Part shown: piece by piece, positions 1-8,774 of the stretch | Numbering within the stretch: the first letter of the stretch is position 1 | How the letters are laid out: the number at the start of each line of letters is the position of its first letter | Assembly (NCBI GenBank): GCA_030523645.1 | Contig: JAUNIB010000008.1 | Coordinates: forward strand, 31,979 to 95,978 | Source of the DNA: Selenomonadaceae bacterium | GTDB taxonomy: Bacteria > Bacillota > Negativicutes > Selenomonadales > Selenomonadaceae | Reading direction: 5' to 3' | Length of the DNA: 64,000 nucleotides | The notes under the pieces: generated by a model | Seen by the model: only the letters and a program-made list of their open reading frames with translations | Databases searched by the model: none | Told to the model about the DNA's origin: nothing | Program-made: the position numbers and the translations under genes

Positions 1-758
1 GCCCTCTCATCGCCGGCAACTGGAAAATGAACAACACCATCTCCGAATCTATGCGGCTGGTAAATAACCTTACCGGCAAGGTAAAGGCCGCTAAGGACAG
101 AGATATTGTCGTCTGCGCCCCGGCTACCGCACTGGCTGTCGTCACCACCGCCCTGAAGGGCAAGAACATACAGGTCGGCGCCCAGAATGTCCACTGGGAA
201 AAATCCGGTGCCTACACCGGCGAAATCAGCGCCCCCATGCTCACCGAGCTGGGCGTAAAATATGCCATCGTCGGCCACAGCGAACGCCGCCAGTACTTCG
301 GCGAGACCTGTGCCACCGTCAACGCCCGAGCCAAAGCCGCCCTCTTCGCCAACATCACCCCCATCATCTGCGTTGGTGAATCCCTTGAGAAGAGAGAAAA
401 GGGCAGCTACAAGCTGGTCATCACCGGTCAGGTAAAGCGGGCTATGGCTGACATCAAGAAATCCGATGCCGCCAAGTGCGTAATCGCCTACGAGCCTGTC
501 TGGGCCATCGGCACCGGCAAGACCGCTACCTTCGAGCAGGCTGAGGAGGTCTGCGCCCACATCCGCGGCGTCCTCACCCGCCTCTACGATGCCAAGACTG
601 CCAACGCTGTCCGTATCCTCTACGGCGGCAGCGTGAAGCCCGACACTATCGACGGCCTCATGGTGAAGCCCAATGTAGACGGTGCACTGGTCGGCGGTGC
701 CGCTCTGAAGTCCGACGACTTCGCCCGCATCGTAAACTTCGTAACTCCTGCGGAATAA
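1..758 (+). CDS. tpiA: Triosephosphate isomerase, 5' end cut by window
   Basis: Interconverts dihydroxyacetone phosphate and glyceraldehyde 3-phosphate in glycolysis (cytoplasm). The reading frame is open from base 3, where it encodes PLIAGNWKMNNT, the N-terminal strand with the catalytic Lys. VGHSERR carries the electrophilic His, AYEPVWAIGTGK the catalytic Glu, and LYGGSV the phosphate-binding loop. About 251 residues are visible, close to the family's ~250, so only a few N-terminal residues and the start codon lie outside the window. gpmI follows on the same strand, as in many Firmicute gap-pgk-tpi-gpmI clusters, but a hairpin and palindromic repeats separate them. Identification is near certain. 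Confidence 0.97.
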   Translation, partial: PLIAGNWKMNNTISESMRLVNNLTGKVKAAKDRDIVVCAPATALAVVTTALKGKNIQVGAQNVHWEKSGAYTGEISAPMLTELGVKYAIVGHSERRQYFGETCATVNARAKAALFANITPIICVGESLEKREKGSYKLVITGQVKRAMADIKKSDAAKCVIAYEPVWAIGTGKTATFEQAEEVCAHIRGVLTRLYDAKTANAVRILYGGSVKPDTIDGLMVKPNVDGALVGGAALKSDDFARIVNFVTPAE

Positions 759-760
759 TA

Positions 761-974
761 AAAAAGGGACTGTGAAAAAATGAGCACTCATTTTTTCATG
801 GCCCCTTCCTTAATGTAGATGCTGTGAACAAAGCCTGTAAGAAAACTGTTTATTTACCTCACCCACCAGCTTCGCTGGTCCCCCCTCCCCAGCGGGGAGG
901 GTCTTACCTTCCCCTTTGGGGAAGGTGGCTCGCGAAGCGAGACGGATGAGGTCATTGTCAGACTTTTTCACAGC
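761..974 (+). repeat. Composite palindromic element, copy 1 (hairpin + modules B and C)
   Basis: Starts with an imperfect hairpin (arms 766-784 and 787-805, GGGACTGTGAAAA outward) that may also end tpiA transcription. A conserved link (around 831-853, CCTGTAAGAAAAC) follows, then module B (857-901), then module C (906-951), and it ends with GTCAGACTTTTTCACAGC. The outer ends are inverted versions of CTGTGAAAAA, as in a miniature inverted-repeat element. Further copies are at 58677 and 60975, with variants at 44894 and 4737 (minus strand). Confidence 0.8.
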
Positions 975-1055
975 CAATATTTTTCCTTAACATAAATCCG
1001 TGAGGGATTGCATCTGTCAGGCAATCCCCACGTAAATCAAAAAGAGGAACTAACA

Positions 1056-2579
1056 ATGGCAACTATAAAGAACGCCCCTGTCTGCCTCATCATCATGGAC
1101 GGCTGGGGAATCGGCACCGGCAGCCAGCACGACGCTGTCGCCTGTGCCAAGACTCCGAACATCGACCGTCTTACCGCCTCCTGTGCCACCACCACCGTCG
1201 CCGCCTCCGGCGAAGCTGTCGGCCTCCCCGACGGCCAGATGGGCAACAGTGAAGTAGGCCACACCAATATCGGTGCCGGCCGCATCATCTATCAGGAGCT
1301 TACTCGTATCACCTGCGCCATCAAGGACGGCAGCTTCTATCAGAACGCCGCCCTCAACGATGTCATCGACAAAGCCCTCGCCAAAGGCGGTGCCCTGCAC
1401 CTCTTCGGTCTCCTCTCCCCCGGCGGCGTCCATAGCCACACCGACCACCTCTACGCCATCCTGAAGCTGGCCGCCGACAAAGGACTCCCCTCTGACCGAG
1501 TCCTCGTCCACTGCTTCCTGGACGGCCGCGATGTCCCCCCCAAGAGCGCTGACGACTATCTCGCCGCTCTGGAAGGAAAGTGCAGCGAAATCGGCGGCAA
1601 AATCGCAACCGTCAGCGGCCGCTACTACGCCATGGACCGAGATAAGCGCTGGGATCGCGTGGCCAAAGCCTACGAAGCCATCGCCCACGCTGCCGGTGAA
1701 AAAGCACCGACTGCGGCCGCCTGCCTTGCCGACAGCTACGCCAAGGATGTAACAGACGAATTCGTCCTCCCCACCGTCATCGGCGACTACGCCGGCATGG
1801 GCGAAAGCGACTCCGTCATCTTCTACAACTTCCGTCCCGACCGGGCCAGAGAGCTGACCCACGCCTTCACGGATGATACCTTTGAGGGCTTCACCAGAGA
1901 CGAGCAGCTCCGCCCCGCCTACGCTACCATGACCCGCTACGAGGAAGGGCTCAATGTTCAGGTGGCCTACCCGCCCCAGAGCATTGCCAACAATCTCGGC
2001 GAATATCTCCAGAAGCAGGGGCTTACTCAGCTCCGCATCGCCGAGACTGAGAAATACGCCCATGTCACCTTCTTCTTCAACGGTGGCGTCGAGGAGCCCT
2101 ATGAAGGCGAAGACCGTATCCTCGTCCCCAGCCCATCAGTAGCCACCTACGACCTCCAGCCGGAGATGAGCGCTGTCGAGGTCACCGACAAGGTAGTCGA
2201 AACCATCAAGTCAAAGAAATATGACTTCATCATTCTCAACTATGCCAACGGCGACATGGTCGGTCACACCGGCGTCATGGAAGCTGCCATAAAGGCCTGT
2301 GAGACAGTCGACACCTGTGTCGGCCGCTTCGTTGAAGCTCTTGATGAAGTCGGCGGCGTGGCCCTCATCACCGCTGACCACGGCAACGCCGAGAAGATGC
2401 AGGACGACACCACCGGCGAGCCTCATACCGCCCACACCACCAACCTTGTTCCCCTTATCTGCACCGACAAGAGCGTAAAGGAGCTGAAGGAAGGCCGTCT
2501 CTGTGACCTTGCCCCCACTCTGCTAAAGCTGGCAGGACTGCCTCAGCCGGAGGAAATGACCGGCGTACCGCTTTTCTAA
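1056..2579 (+). CDS. gpmI: 2,3-bisphosphoglycerate-independent phosphoglycerate mutase
   Basis: Converts 3-phosphoglycerate to 2-phosphoglycerate using two Mn2+ ions, in the cytoplasm. The 507-residue protein has the usual family length. IIMDGWG near residue 13 supplies the first metal ligand. NSEVGHTNIGAGR near residue 62 contains the nucleophilic Ser. DGRDVPP and ADHGNAEKM are further alkaline-phosphatase-superfamily motifs. The ATG at 1056 is preferred because AGAGGA lies about 8 bases upstream. An in-frame TTG at 1008 would add 16 residues unlike the family. It is separated from tpiA by a repeat element and followed by a strong bidirectional terminator. Confidence 0.97.
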   Translation: MATIKNAPVCLIIMDGWGIGTGSQHDAVACAKTPNIDRLTASCATTTVAASGEAVGLPDGQMGNSEVGHTNIGAGRIIYQELTRITCAIKDGSFYQNAALNDVIDKALAKGGALHLFGLLSPGGVHSHTDHLYAILKLAADKGLPSDRVLVHCFLDGRDVPPKSADDYLAALEGKCSEIGGKIATVSGRYYAMDRDKRWDRVAKAYEAIAHAAGEKAPTAAACLADSYAKDVTDEFVLPTVIGDYAGMGESDSVIFYNFRPDRARELTHAFTDDTFEGFTRDEQLRPAYATMTRYEEGLNVQVAYPPQSIANNLGEYLQKQGLTQLRIAETEKYAHVTFFFNGGVEEPYEGEDRILVPSPSVATYDLQPEMSAVEVTDKVVETIKSKKYDFIILNYANGDMVGHTGVMEAAIKACETVDTCVGRFVEALDEVGGVALITADHGNAEKMQDDTTGEPHTAHTTNLVPLICTDKSVKELKEGRLCDLAPTLLKLAGLPQPEEMTGVPLF

Positions 2580-2663
2580 ATAAATTGGCTAAGCTTTTAT
2601 ATTCCCTAATGCAATCCAATTATGAATATGGTTTGTAAGAAAACCATTAATCAACATTTTACA

Positions 2664-2704
2664 CAAAAAATCCCCGATGGCTTTCGCCATCGGGGATTTG
2701 TATT
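2664..2704. terminator. Bidirectional terminator between gpmI and the chemoreceptor
   Basis: Perfect hairpin ATCCCCGATGGC / GCCATCGGGGAT with a TTTC loop (2670-2697), with A and T runs on the flanks. It serves gpmI on the plus strand and the convergent chemoreceptor gene on the minus strand. Confidence 0.9.
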
Positions 2705-2715
2705 TCTTATGACTT

Positions 2716-4401
2716 TTACAGCTGGAACTTCGCAATACCGTTCTGGAGGTTCTGAGCCAGCTCGGCCAGCATCCGGGATGCCTCGGACATCTCGTGCATG
2801 GTAGCGGCCTGCTCCTCGGTGGAAGCGGATACATTCTGCGCCTCGTTGGTAGTATCCTGGCTGATTGCCTTGGCACTATCCAGCTCGGCAACAATCTGCT
2901 GTGCACTGCCGGCACCGTTTCTGATAGCGGTGATGGACTGAGTGATATTGTTGTTCAGATTGCCGATGAGACCCTCAATAGCCTCGAACTCAACACCGGT
3001 GCGGCGTACGCTCTCGGTACCGGCCACGACTTCCTCATTTCCGCGCTGCATGGACTGTACAGCCAGAGCGGTATCATTCTGAATCTCAGTGATAAGGGAA
3101 GCAATGTTGCGGGCAGCCTCGCCGGACTGCTCGGCCAGCTTGCGGACTTCCTCAGCGACAACGGAGAAGCCGCGGCCTGCCTCACCGGCACGGGCAGCCT
3201 CGATAGCTGCATTGAGAGCCAGTAGGTTGGTCTGGTCTGCAATGGAAGATACGGTATCAACAATCTGGCCGATCTGCTGAGCACGGGTACCGAGGTTTTC
3301 AACCTGCTTGGCGCTGGTATTAATCTGCTCGGCCATTTCCTTAATCTTGGTAATAGCATCGGTGACAGCGGCGCGGCCGTTCTCAACACCCTGCTGAGTA
3401 CGCTCTGCCATCTGACGCATTTCCTCGGAATCGTTCAGGAGCACCTGCATATCACTGCCCATGCCCATAGCCTTGTCATTGATTTCCTCGAGATTGGTGG
3501 ACTGTCTCTCTGCGCCCTCGCTCATAGCTACGGCATTGTCGGCTACCATGCGGATGGTATCGCTGGTCTGGCTGAAGCTGGCGGTCAGCTCCTGAGAAGA
3601 AGCAGCCAGCTGCTCAGCGGTGTAAGCAACCTCGGCCAAGAATTTCTTCAGGTCGTTCTTCATCTTGTTGGCGCTGCGGCAGACATCACCAATTTCATCA
3701 TCAGCATCGACAGCCAGGTCTTCACCGCGGAAGTTACCGCTGGCAACGACGGCGAGCGCATCGGTAGCGGCGGTCAGCTTGCTGACGACCTTACCGACAA
3801 TCCAAGTAGCCAGTAAGGCAATGAGAATGATGGTAACAAGTACGGAAATACCGACGGAAGTGATGTACTCCTTCTTGATGGCATCAATGGTCTGAGTAGG
3901 AATACCCATGAAGACCATACCGACAATCTTGCCGTCATCGGTCTTGATGGGATTGTATACGCTGTAATACTGGTTGCCCATAACCTCAGCATAGCCGGCA
4001 TAATCCTTGCCGCCGGTGAGTACAGCCTTGGCTACCTCAGCGGAGCACTGGGTACCGGTAGCCCGGCTGCCGTCGGCCTTCTTTACAGTGGTAGCTACAC
4101 GGGTATCGCCGCGGAAGAAGGTAACATGGTTGCCGGTGAGCTTGCCCAGACGGTCAACGAACTCAGCATTTCCATCAATCTTAGTCTTGCCCTTGTAAAG
4201 AACGCCGTCCTTTACCTGCCAGGAATCCTTGTCCATAGCCTCGGCAATTTCCTCTGCCATGGCTGTGTCGCTGGCAGCTTTCAGTCCGAGCGCCGTCTCG
4301 AATCCCTTGCCGGCCATCAGGTAGCCGATTACCGAGCTGACGGTGCAGGCCAGAACGATGAATACCGCAAAGGCCAGTACAGCTTTCTGCTTCAACTTCA
4401 T
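2716..4401 (-). CDS. Methyl-accepting chemotaxis protein with single-Cache sensor
   Basis: Inner-membrane chemoreceptor of 561 residues. TM1 is near residues 8-28. A ~150-residue extracytoplasmic Cache-like domain follows ([15 protein letters not shown], then [20 protein letters not shown]). TM2 is near 180-200, then HAMP and a long helical signalling domain. The hairpin tip carries the conserved [19 protein letters not shown] segment and the following [17 protein letters not shown], which contacts CheA/CheW. No C-terminal CheR-tethering pentapeptide is visible. The ATG at 4401 has GGGGGGA about 8 bases upstream. The ATG at 4416 overlaps that site and is less likely. The ligand cannot be told from sequence. 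It fits with the flagellin further along. It shares a terminator with gpmI. Confidence 0.93.
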   Translation of the reverse strand: MKLKQKAVLAFAVFIVLACTVSSVIGYLMAGKGFETALGLKAASDTAMAEEIAEAMDKDSWQVKDGVLYKGKTKIDGNAEFVDRLGKLTGNHVTFFRGDTRVATTVKKADGSRATGTQCSAEVAKAVLTGGKDYAGYAEVMGNQYYSVYNPIKTDDGKIVGMVFMGIPTQTIDAIKKEYITSVGISVLVTIILIALLATWIVGKVVSKLTAATDALAVVASGNFRGEDLAVDADDEIGDVCRSANKMKNDLKKFLAEVAYTAEQLAASSQELTASFSQTSDTIRMVADNAVAMSEGAERQSTNLEEINDKAMGMGSDMQVLLNDSEEMRQMAERTQQGVENGRAAVTDAITKIKEMAEQINTSAKQVENLGTRAQQIGQIVDTVSSIADQTNLLALNAAIEAARAGEAGRGFSVVAEEVRKLAEQSGEAARNIASLITEIQNDTALAVQSMQRGNEEVVAGTESVRRTGVEFEAIEGLIGNLNNNITQSITAIRNGAGSAQQIVAELDSAKAISQDTTNEAQNVSASTEEQAATMHEMSEASRMLAELAQNLQNGIAKFQL

Positions 4402-4601
4402 AATAAATCCCCCCATTTTAATCTCAGGCCTCCCGCCGCTCAGACAGAAGTCCTATATTCCTGTAATACAGCTCCATTTCATCAGCACCACACTAGACCA
4501 ATCCCACAGAGCCGGCATATTGTGGTTTCAGCCGGGAACAGCCAATCTCTCTATCTGTTATGACTGCTTATACTCTCAGCCTCTTACAATATGTTAAATT
4601 T

Positions 4602-4630
4602 AGTTTAACTCATTCCTTATCAAATCGCAA
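4602..4630 (-). promoter_or_regulatory. Possible chemoreceptor promoter with overlapping palindrome
   Basis: Minus-strand TTGCGA, 17-bp spacer, TAAACT. The -10 lies inside the perfect inverted repeat GTTAAA-N5-TTTAAC (4593-4609), a possible operator. This implies a ~200-base leader. The hexamers are only fair matches. Confidence 0.35.
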
Positions 4631-4736
4631 CAAATAAATTTCCATAGACAAAAATTTGGGATGATTTACCCCCCGCAATAATTTCGGTATATTATAGCAT
4701 GCGTATAGTGAATATTTCGTGCTGACAGATAAAAAT

Positions 4737-4855
4737 GCTGTGAAAAAAGTCTGACGAAAACACTCTATCGCCAGGCATCTCACAGACATTATTCACAGCA
4801 TCTGCATCAAAAAGGGACTGCGAAAAACGAATGCTCATTTTCCGCAGTCCCTCTG
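4737..4855 (-). repeat. Composite palindromic element, short variant (minus strand); also terminator
   Basis: Read on the minus strand, it begins with hairpin AGGGACTGCGGAAAATGAG / TTCGTTTTTCGCAGTCCCT followed by TTTTT, which can terminate the secreted-protein gene just upstream. It ends with GTCAGACTTTTTTCACAGC. The ends match the composite elements at 761, 58677 and 60975, but modules B and C are replaced by a short unrelated segment. Confidence 0.7.
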
Positions 4856-4867
4856 TTCAATTTATTA

Positions 4868-5914
4868 TCAGTTGTTTGCCTCGTTCTCCGACTTGGTTTC
4901 TTCCTCGTCAGCCTTTTTCTTCTTGGCCTTGGCCTCAGCCTCAGCCTTGCGCTTTGCCTCCAGCTCGGCAGCTCTGGCCGCACCCTCAGGAGCATTCAGA
5001 CCGTAGAGGATTGTATCTTCCTTCGTCTGGATATACAGCTCGGTTCCCTCCGGCAGATTTACATTGCGGCCCTTGACAAAGGCAGCGCCTACCACACCGA
5101 TAGGACCAAGCACAGCCATACCGGCGATACCGGCACCGGCGGCCATAGCATAGCCTTCCATCTTCTCCTCGGCTTCTGCACCGATGTGGGTTTTCAAATC
5201 GGTGCTGTCCATAGCTCTGATTGTCTCGAAGTCAACCTCCACGACAGCATCACGGCCGAAGTTCTTTGCAGTCTTGACCTTCGTTACCTTGCCCATACCG
5301 GGAGCTCCCTTGGCGATAATCAGCATACCGTCTACAAATACATCCTCGGATGCCTTGAACTCGACGATATCATCCACCTTGATATTCTTGGCATTGATGG
5401 GAGTAACCAGAGCAATACGGATAAGGGTCGCTGCCGGAACAACATACTGCGTCAGAGGCAGCGGATCGGCTCCATAGGCATAGCCGGCCAGCTTGTCAAT
5501 GCGTCTGTTGAAGGCACCTGCCTCCGTCTTGCCGGTGATATTCATCTCCAGCGCGGTGATTCGCTTCTGAATCGGCTCCATGGACACCTCATCATTGAAG
5601 CGGTACTCCACCGCATTCATCTGAGTCAGCAGGGACGGGCCCTTTTCATTGGTAAAAATCATGCCGTAAAGACGCTCGACTCTGGCTGCCACAGCGTCGT
5701 TGGGATGCTGTGCCTCAAAATCTCCCTCAAGGCGATTCACTCTATCCAGCAGAGCACCGGTCTGCCCATTGCCGTAAGCAGCAGTCTCGATGGCAGTCAG
5801 CTTGTCCTGCATACTCACCGGAGCCGCGGCAAAGGTCGTCAGAGCGGAACCGGCCCACAGAGCGGCACTGACGAACAGTGCGCAGGCCTTTCTCAGAGCT
5901 TTTTTCTTCATCAT
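4868..5914 (-). CDS. Secreted protein with charged C-terminal tail, function unknown
   Basis: 348 residues, no family recognised. The N-terminus (MMKKKALRKACALF...) is a typical signal peptide with likely cleavage after TTFAAA. Residues ~40-160 look helical, with three similar stretches around VNRLEG, VERLYG and ITALEM. Residues ~165-310 look like a beta-rich domain plus a short Gly/Ala-rich hydrophobic segment (AAGAGIAGMAVLGPIG). The last ~40 residues are a K/E/A-rich tail. ATG 5914 is chosen because GGGAGG lies 8 bases upstream. The tail style resembles the secreted protein at 59933. Envelope or periplasmic location is inferred. A terminator hairpin follows. Confidence 0.75.
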   Translation of the reverse strand: MMKKKALRKACALFVSAALWAGSALTTFAAAPVSMQDKLTAIETAAYGNGQTGALLDRVNRLEGDFEAQHPNDAVAARVERLYGMIFTNEKGPSLLTQMNAVEYRFNDEVSMEPIQKRITALEMNITGKTEAGAFNRRIDKLAGYAYGADPLPLTQYVVPAATLIRIALVTPINAKNIKVDDIVEFKASEDVFVDGMLIIAKGAPGMGKVTKVKTAKNFGRDAVVEVDFETIRAMDSTDLKTHIGAEAEEKMEGYAMAAGAGIAGMAVLGPIGVVGAAFVKGRNVNLPEGTELYIQTKEDTILYGLNAPEGAARAAELEAKRKAEAEAKAKKKKADEEETKSENEANN

Positions 5915-6086
5915 ATCGTATACCTCCCGAATACTACATCTCATTCAGTGACTTGTGAACATATCAAAAAATCCCCGCTGAACATCGCAGACAGTGACAC
6001 TCAGCGTTCTTCTCCTTCTTTTATTCTTCATTGACTGCTTTATTCCTGCATTACCGACAAAATTTAAGAGATTTTTAATATTTTCC

Positions 6087-6115
6087 TTTACATTTATCGG
6101 CAAATATAGTAATAT
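6087..6115 (+). promoter_or_regulatory. Promoter of tRNA-Pro
   Basis: TTTACA, exactly 17 bp, TAATAT, ending 11 bases before the tRNA 5' end. Confidence 0.7.
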
Positions 6116-6126
6116 ATTTTTGTTGT

Positions 6127-6203
6127 CGGGGCGTAGCCCAGTTTGGTAGAGCGCTTCCTTGGGGTGGAAGAGGTCGTGGGTTCAAATCCCGTCGCTCCGA
6201 CCA
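6127..6203 (+). tRNA. tRNA-Pro (GGG anticodon), CCA encoded
   Basis: 77 bases fold as a cloverleaf. Acceptor CGGGGCG pairs with CGCTCCG (one G-U). The anticodon stem CTTCC/GGAAG holds loop TTGGGGT with anticodon GGG, reading CCC and CCU. The T arm is GTGGG-TTCAAAT-CCCGT. Discriminator A and a genomic CCA follow. Confidence 0.96.
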
Positions 6204-6217
6204 CGATTTGAATTTAG

Positions 6218-6248
6218 CCGCATCGGTTTTCCGGTGCGGTTTTTGTTT
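6218..6248 (+). terminator. Terminator of tRNA-Pro
   Basis: CCGCATCGG-TTTT-CCGGTGCGG hairpin followed by TTTTTGTTTT. Confidence 0.85.
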
Positions 6249-6273
6249 TGCCTTTTTGCCGGCTGTGACATAA

Positions 6274-6325
6274 AAGGGGCAGGGTCTCGAATGAGTCACC
6301 CTCATCAAAGACCCTGCCCGTAAAA
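6274..6325 (-). terminator. Terminator of the MFS carrier gene
   Basis: GGGCAGGGTCT / AGACCCTGCCC stem with an inner GAGT/CTCAT stem, just past the minus-strand stop codon at 6335. A short T run follows on the minus strand (complement of AAAA at 6273-6276). Confidence 0.75.
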
Positions 6326-6334
6326 ATCACTGAG

Positions 6335-7654
6335 TCAGATAGCCTCCAGCTGCTTCTGGCGGCTCTCGACACCCATCCCCAGCACGATTGCTGCCACGAT
6401 GACCAGCACTGCGGCAAACATGAAGAATACGCTGTCCATCTGCGAGCCGCCGGCCAGCATCATGCCTACCAACGCCGGTGCCGTCATACCGCCGATACGG
6501 CCAAAGCCTGCCGCCCAACCGCTGCCCAGTGCGCGGATAGCCGTAGGATAAAGCTCCGGTGTATATGTGTAGATGACGCCCCATGCTCCGAGATTGAAGA
6601 AGGACATCACCGCCCCCCAGGCCAGCAGCGCCTCCGGAGAGCCGGCATTGCCAAAGAAGTAGCTGGCCACGCCGCTGAGCAGCAGGAAGCTGGACAATGT
6701 AAGCCGACGGCCGATGATATCTACCAGCCATGCCGCCGCCAGATATCCCGGCAGCTGAGCTACCGTCATTATCATCACATACTCGAAGGACTTGACCACC
6801 GCAAAGCCCTGCTTGAAGACGATAGAAGGCAGCCACATAAAGATACCGTAATAGCTGAAGACGATGCCGAACCAGGCCAGCCAGAGCATCGCCGTGCGTA
6901 CCCGGTACTCCTTCGTCCAGAGAGTCAGCGGACTCTGCTTCGGCGGCGCGGTCATCTCTGCTTCACTCAGCTCCGCATCAAATGGCTCGCTGGCGATTCC
7001 CGCCTTCGCCTCCAGCCCCAATATGATTTCCTTTGCCTCTTCCACCCGCCTCCTGCTGATAAGATAGCGGACGGACTCCGGCATGCCGATGCGCAGCAGG
7101 AAGACATACAGTGCCGGCAGGGTACCCAGCACAAAGGCTATCTTCCAGCCATAGGTAGGAATAAGCAGATACGCTATCAGCGCTGCCACCAGCCAGCCCA
7201 CGCCCCAGAAGCTCTCCAGCAGAACGATGAACCGCCCCCTGAGCTTCGTGGGCGCATACTCACTCATCAGTGTCGCCGCTACCGGCAGCTCACCGCCCAG
7301 CCCGAAGCCGACCAGAAACCGGAAAAAGAGCAGCATCTCGTAGCTTGTCGCCAGCGCGCACATACCCGTCGAAACGGAATACAGCAGCACCGTGATGGTG
7401 AATACCTGCTTACGGCCAATCCTGTCAGCCAGCGTCCCGGCCAGTACAGCGCCAAGGGCCATACCGATGAGACCGATGCTGCCTATCCAGCCCATCTGCC
7501 CCGGAGTCAGCCCCCACTCCTTCGCCAGCACCGGCAGGACAAAGGCAATGAGTCCCGTATCCATCGAGTCAAAAAGCCAGCCCAAACCGGTGACCGCCAG
7601 CATCTTGTAGTGAAAACCGCTGACCGGTATGCGCTCCAGTCGTTCCAATATCAT
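6335..7654 (-). CDS. MFS transporter, NaiP/metabolite:H+ symporter type
   Basis: 439-residue inner-membrane carrier with 12 predicted helices. TGLGWLFDSMDTG in TM1 resembles the sugar-porter/AAHS-like carriers around Bacillus NaiP (niacin). DRIGRK in loop 2-3 and VDIIGRR in loop 8-9 are the conserved MFS motifs, and RGRF follows TM4. A cytoplasmic loop separates TM6 and TM7 (~residues 195-245). ATG 7654 is chosen because AGGAG lies 9 bases upstream. The ATG at 7663 abuts that site. It stands alone with its own promoter and terminator. Substrate is unproven: a small organic acid or nicotinate is possible by similarity. Confidence 0.85.
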   Translation of the reverse strand: MILERLERIPVSGFHYKMLAVTGLGWLFDSMDTGLIAFVLPVLAKEWGLTPGQMGWIGSIGLIGMALGAVLAGTLADRIGRKQVFTITVLLYSVSTGMCALATSYEMLLFFRFLVGFGLGGELPVAATLMSEYAPTKLRGRFIVLLESFWGVGWLVAALIAYLLIPTYGWKIAFVLGTLPALYVFLLRIGMPESVRYLISRRRVEEAKEIILGLEAKAGIASEPFDAELSEAEMTAPPKQSPLTLWTKEYRVRTAMLWLAWFGIVFSYYGIFMWLPSIVFKQGFAVVKSFEYVMIMTVAQLPGYLAAAWLVDIIGRRLTLSSFLLLSGVASYFFGNAGSPEALLAWGAVMSFFNLGAWGVIYTYTPELYPTAIRALGSGWAAGFGRIGGMTAPALVGMMLAGGSQMDSVFFMFAAVLVIVAAIVLGMGVESRQKQLEAI

Positions 7655-7710
7655 CTCATGCATCTCCTGATCATCTCGGCTGCAATTGCGCCGAAAAATA
7701 TATAAACGCG

Positions 7711-7738
7711 ATTATACAACATTCAAATAAAAATGCAA
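7711..7738 (-). promoter_or_regulatory. Promoter of the MFS carrier
   Basis: Minus-strand TTGCAT, 16 bp, TATAAT, about 55 bases upstream of the start. Confidence 0.6.
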
Positions 7739-7890
7739 GGCATGACAAGCCAAGTCTAATCACTATTTTCAAATTCTTGCATTGATTGGAAAAGCGACCT
7801 GTTCTATGGAGAGATTTCAACGAAGACGACTATTCCAAAAGCCTCGGAAGATTATTATTTTCCCTCTTTTTTCTTTCGCCAAAAATGTAT

Positions 7891-7896
7891 TATAAT
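7891..7896 (+). promoter_or_regulatory. Possible -10 box of the partner-switching operon
   Basis: TATAAT 66 bases upstream of the STAS start codon. No good -35 hexamer is visible 16-18 bases before it, so the site may rely on an activator or another sigma factor. Confidence 0.3.
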
Positions 7897-7962
7897 AGTA
7901 TGAAAGTAAATGCAACTGACGCACAATATATCTCTGAATGAATATTGAAAGGATTGATCTTC

Positions 7963-8268
7963 GTGGAAATAAAACTTATCAGCACTGACAAACCGACTAC
8001 CGTCGCCATTATCGGCCGGGTGGATACGGTCACCGCCCCGGATTTCCAAAAGCAGATGGAAGAAATCTTTGCCCGGCATTCTCAGGATATGCTGCTGGAC
8101 TGCGCAGAGCTGAGTTTTCTGAGCAGCGCCGGTCTGAGAGCGTTCTTCATGCTGGCCCGCAAGGCAAAGGCATCTCAGGCAGTCATCAAGCTGAAGTCTG
8201 TTGCCCCAAATGTCCGCGAGGTTCTGAAGATTTCCGGCTTCGACAGCTTTTTTACCATCGTTGATTGA
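7963..8268 (+). CDS. STAS-domain anti-anti-sigma-factor-like protein
   Basis: 101-residue single STAS domain of the SpoIIAA/RsbV type. The core motif LDCAELSFLSSAGLRAFF carries the Ser pair at the usual phosphorylation position (SSAG). Such proteins bind a partner kinase when dephosphorylated and release its other target. GTG 7963 is preferred because AAGGA lies 9 bases upstream. An in-frame TTG at 7945 has no site. It is first in a cassette with an RsbW-like HATPase and two SpoIIE phosphatases, but no sigma factor is adjacent, so the final target is unknown. A hairpin separates it from the next gene. Confidence 0.9.
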   Translation: MEIKLISTDKPTTVAIIGRVDTVTAPDFQKQMEEIFARHSQDMLLDCAELSFLSSAGLRAFFMLARKAKASQAVIKLKSVAPNVREVLKISGFDSFFTIVD

Positions 8269-8271
8269 TAC

Positions 8272-8306
8272 TGCACCTCTGTCTGTAAAGGACAGAGGTG
8301 TTTCCA
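8272..8306 (+). terminator. Hairpin between STAS and HATPase genes (attenuator or partial terminator)
   Basis: Perfect 10-bp stem CACCTCTGTC / GACAGAGGTG with a 7-base loop, followed by only TTTCCATTT. A weak terminator or mRNA stabiliser could make STAS more abundant than the downstream proteins. Confidence 0.6.
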
Positions 8307-8332
8307 TTTGACCACAAAAAGGAGGTTCTGTC

Positions 8333-8761
8333 ATGGTACTGGCGACGAATCGCTTTTCGGCAACAACGGAAATGCTGCCGGATATCCTCGGCTGGATAGA
8401 GGAGCAGACTATGGAGCTGCTGCCTATGTCTCTGGCTCTGAAGCTGCAGCTGGCAGCGGAAGAAGCCGTCGCAAATGTAGTGAACTACTCATACGCTGAC
8501 GGTGCCGCCGACCGCCCTCTGCTTCTGACCTTCGGCCGGGATGACACCGTCTATCTGGAGATTGCCGATTACGGCAAGCCCTTCAACCCTCTGGAGAATA
8601 TCAATGCTGACCCCACAGCCGCCCTTGAGGAGCGCGAGCCGGGAGGCTGGGGACGGGAGCTTATCACCAGAATGACCACCGCCGCCTCCTATGAATACCG
8701 GGACAACGCCAATGTGCTGCGGCTGGAAGAAGACCCCGGCAAAGCAGATATACCTGAATGA
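8333..8761 (+). CDS. RsbW/SpoIIAB-like HATPase (anti-sigma-type kinase)
   Basis: 142-residue GHKL-fold ATPase of the HATPase_c_2 family. EEAVANVVNYSY is the N box with Mg2+-binding Asn, IADYGKPFNP is the G1 box, and GGWGRELITRM is the G2 box. In partner switching it phosphorylates the STAS Ser and, when not bound to STAS, holds another protein, often a sigma factor. A GGAGG site sits 7 bases before ATG 8333. It lies between the STAS gene and two phosphatases, whose genes follow 13 bases later and then by overlap. The target remains open. Confidence 0.9.
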   Translation: MVLATNRFSATTEMLPDILGWIEEQTMELLPMSLALKLQLAAEEAVANVVNYSYADGAADRPLLLTFGRDDTVYLEIADYGKPFNPLENINADPTAALEEREPGGWGRELITRMTTAASYEYRDNANVLRLEEDPGKADIPE

Positions 8762-8774
8762 GAGGTCACCGCTT

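Noticed and set aside
1008..1055. Upstream TTG start for gpmI
   Set aside because: Adds 16 residues not found in the family, while ATG 1056 has a proper ribosome site.
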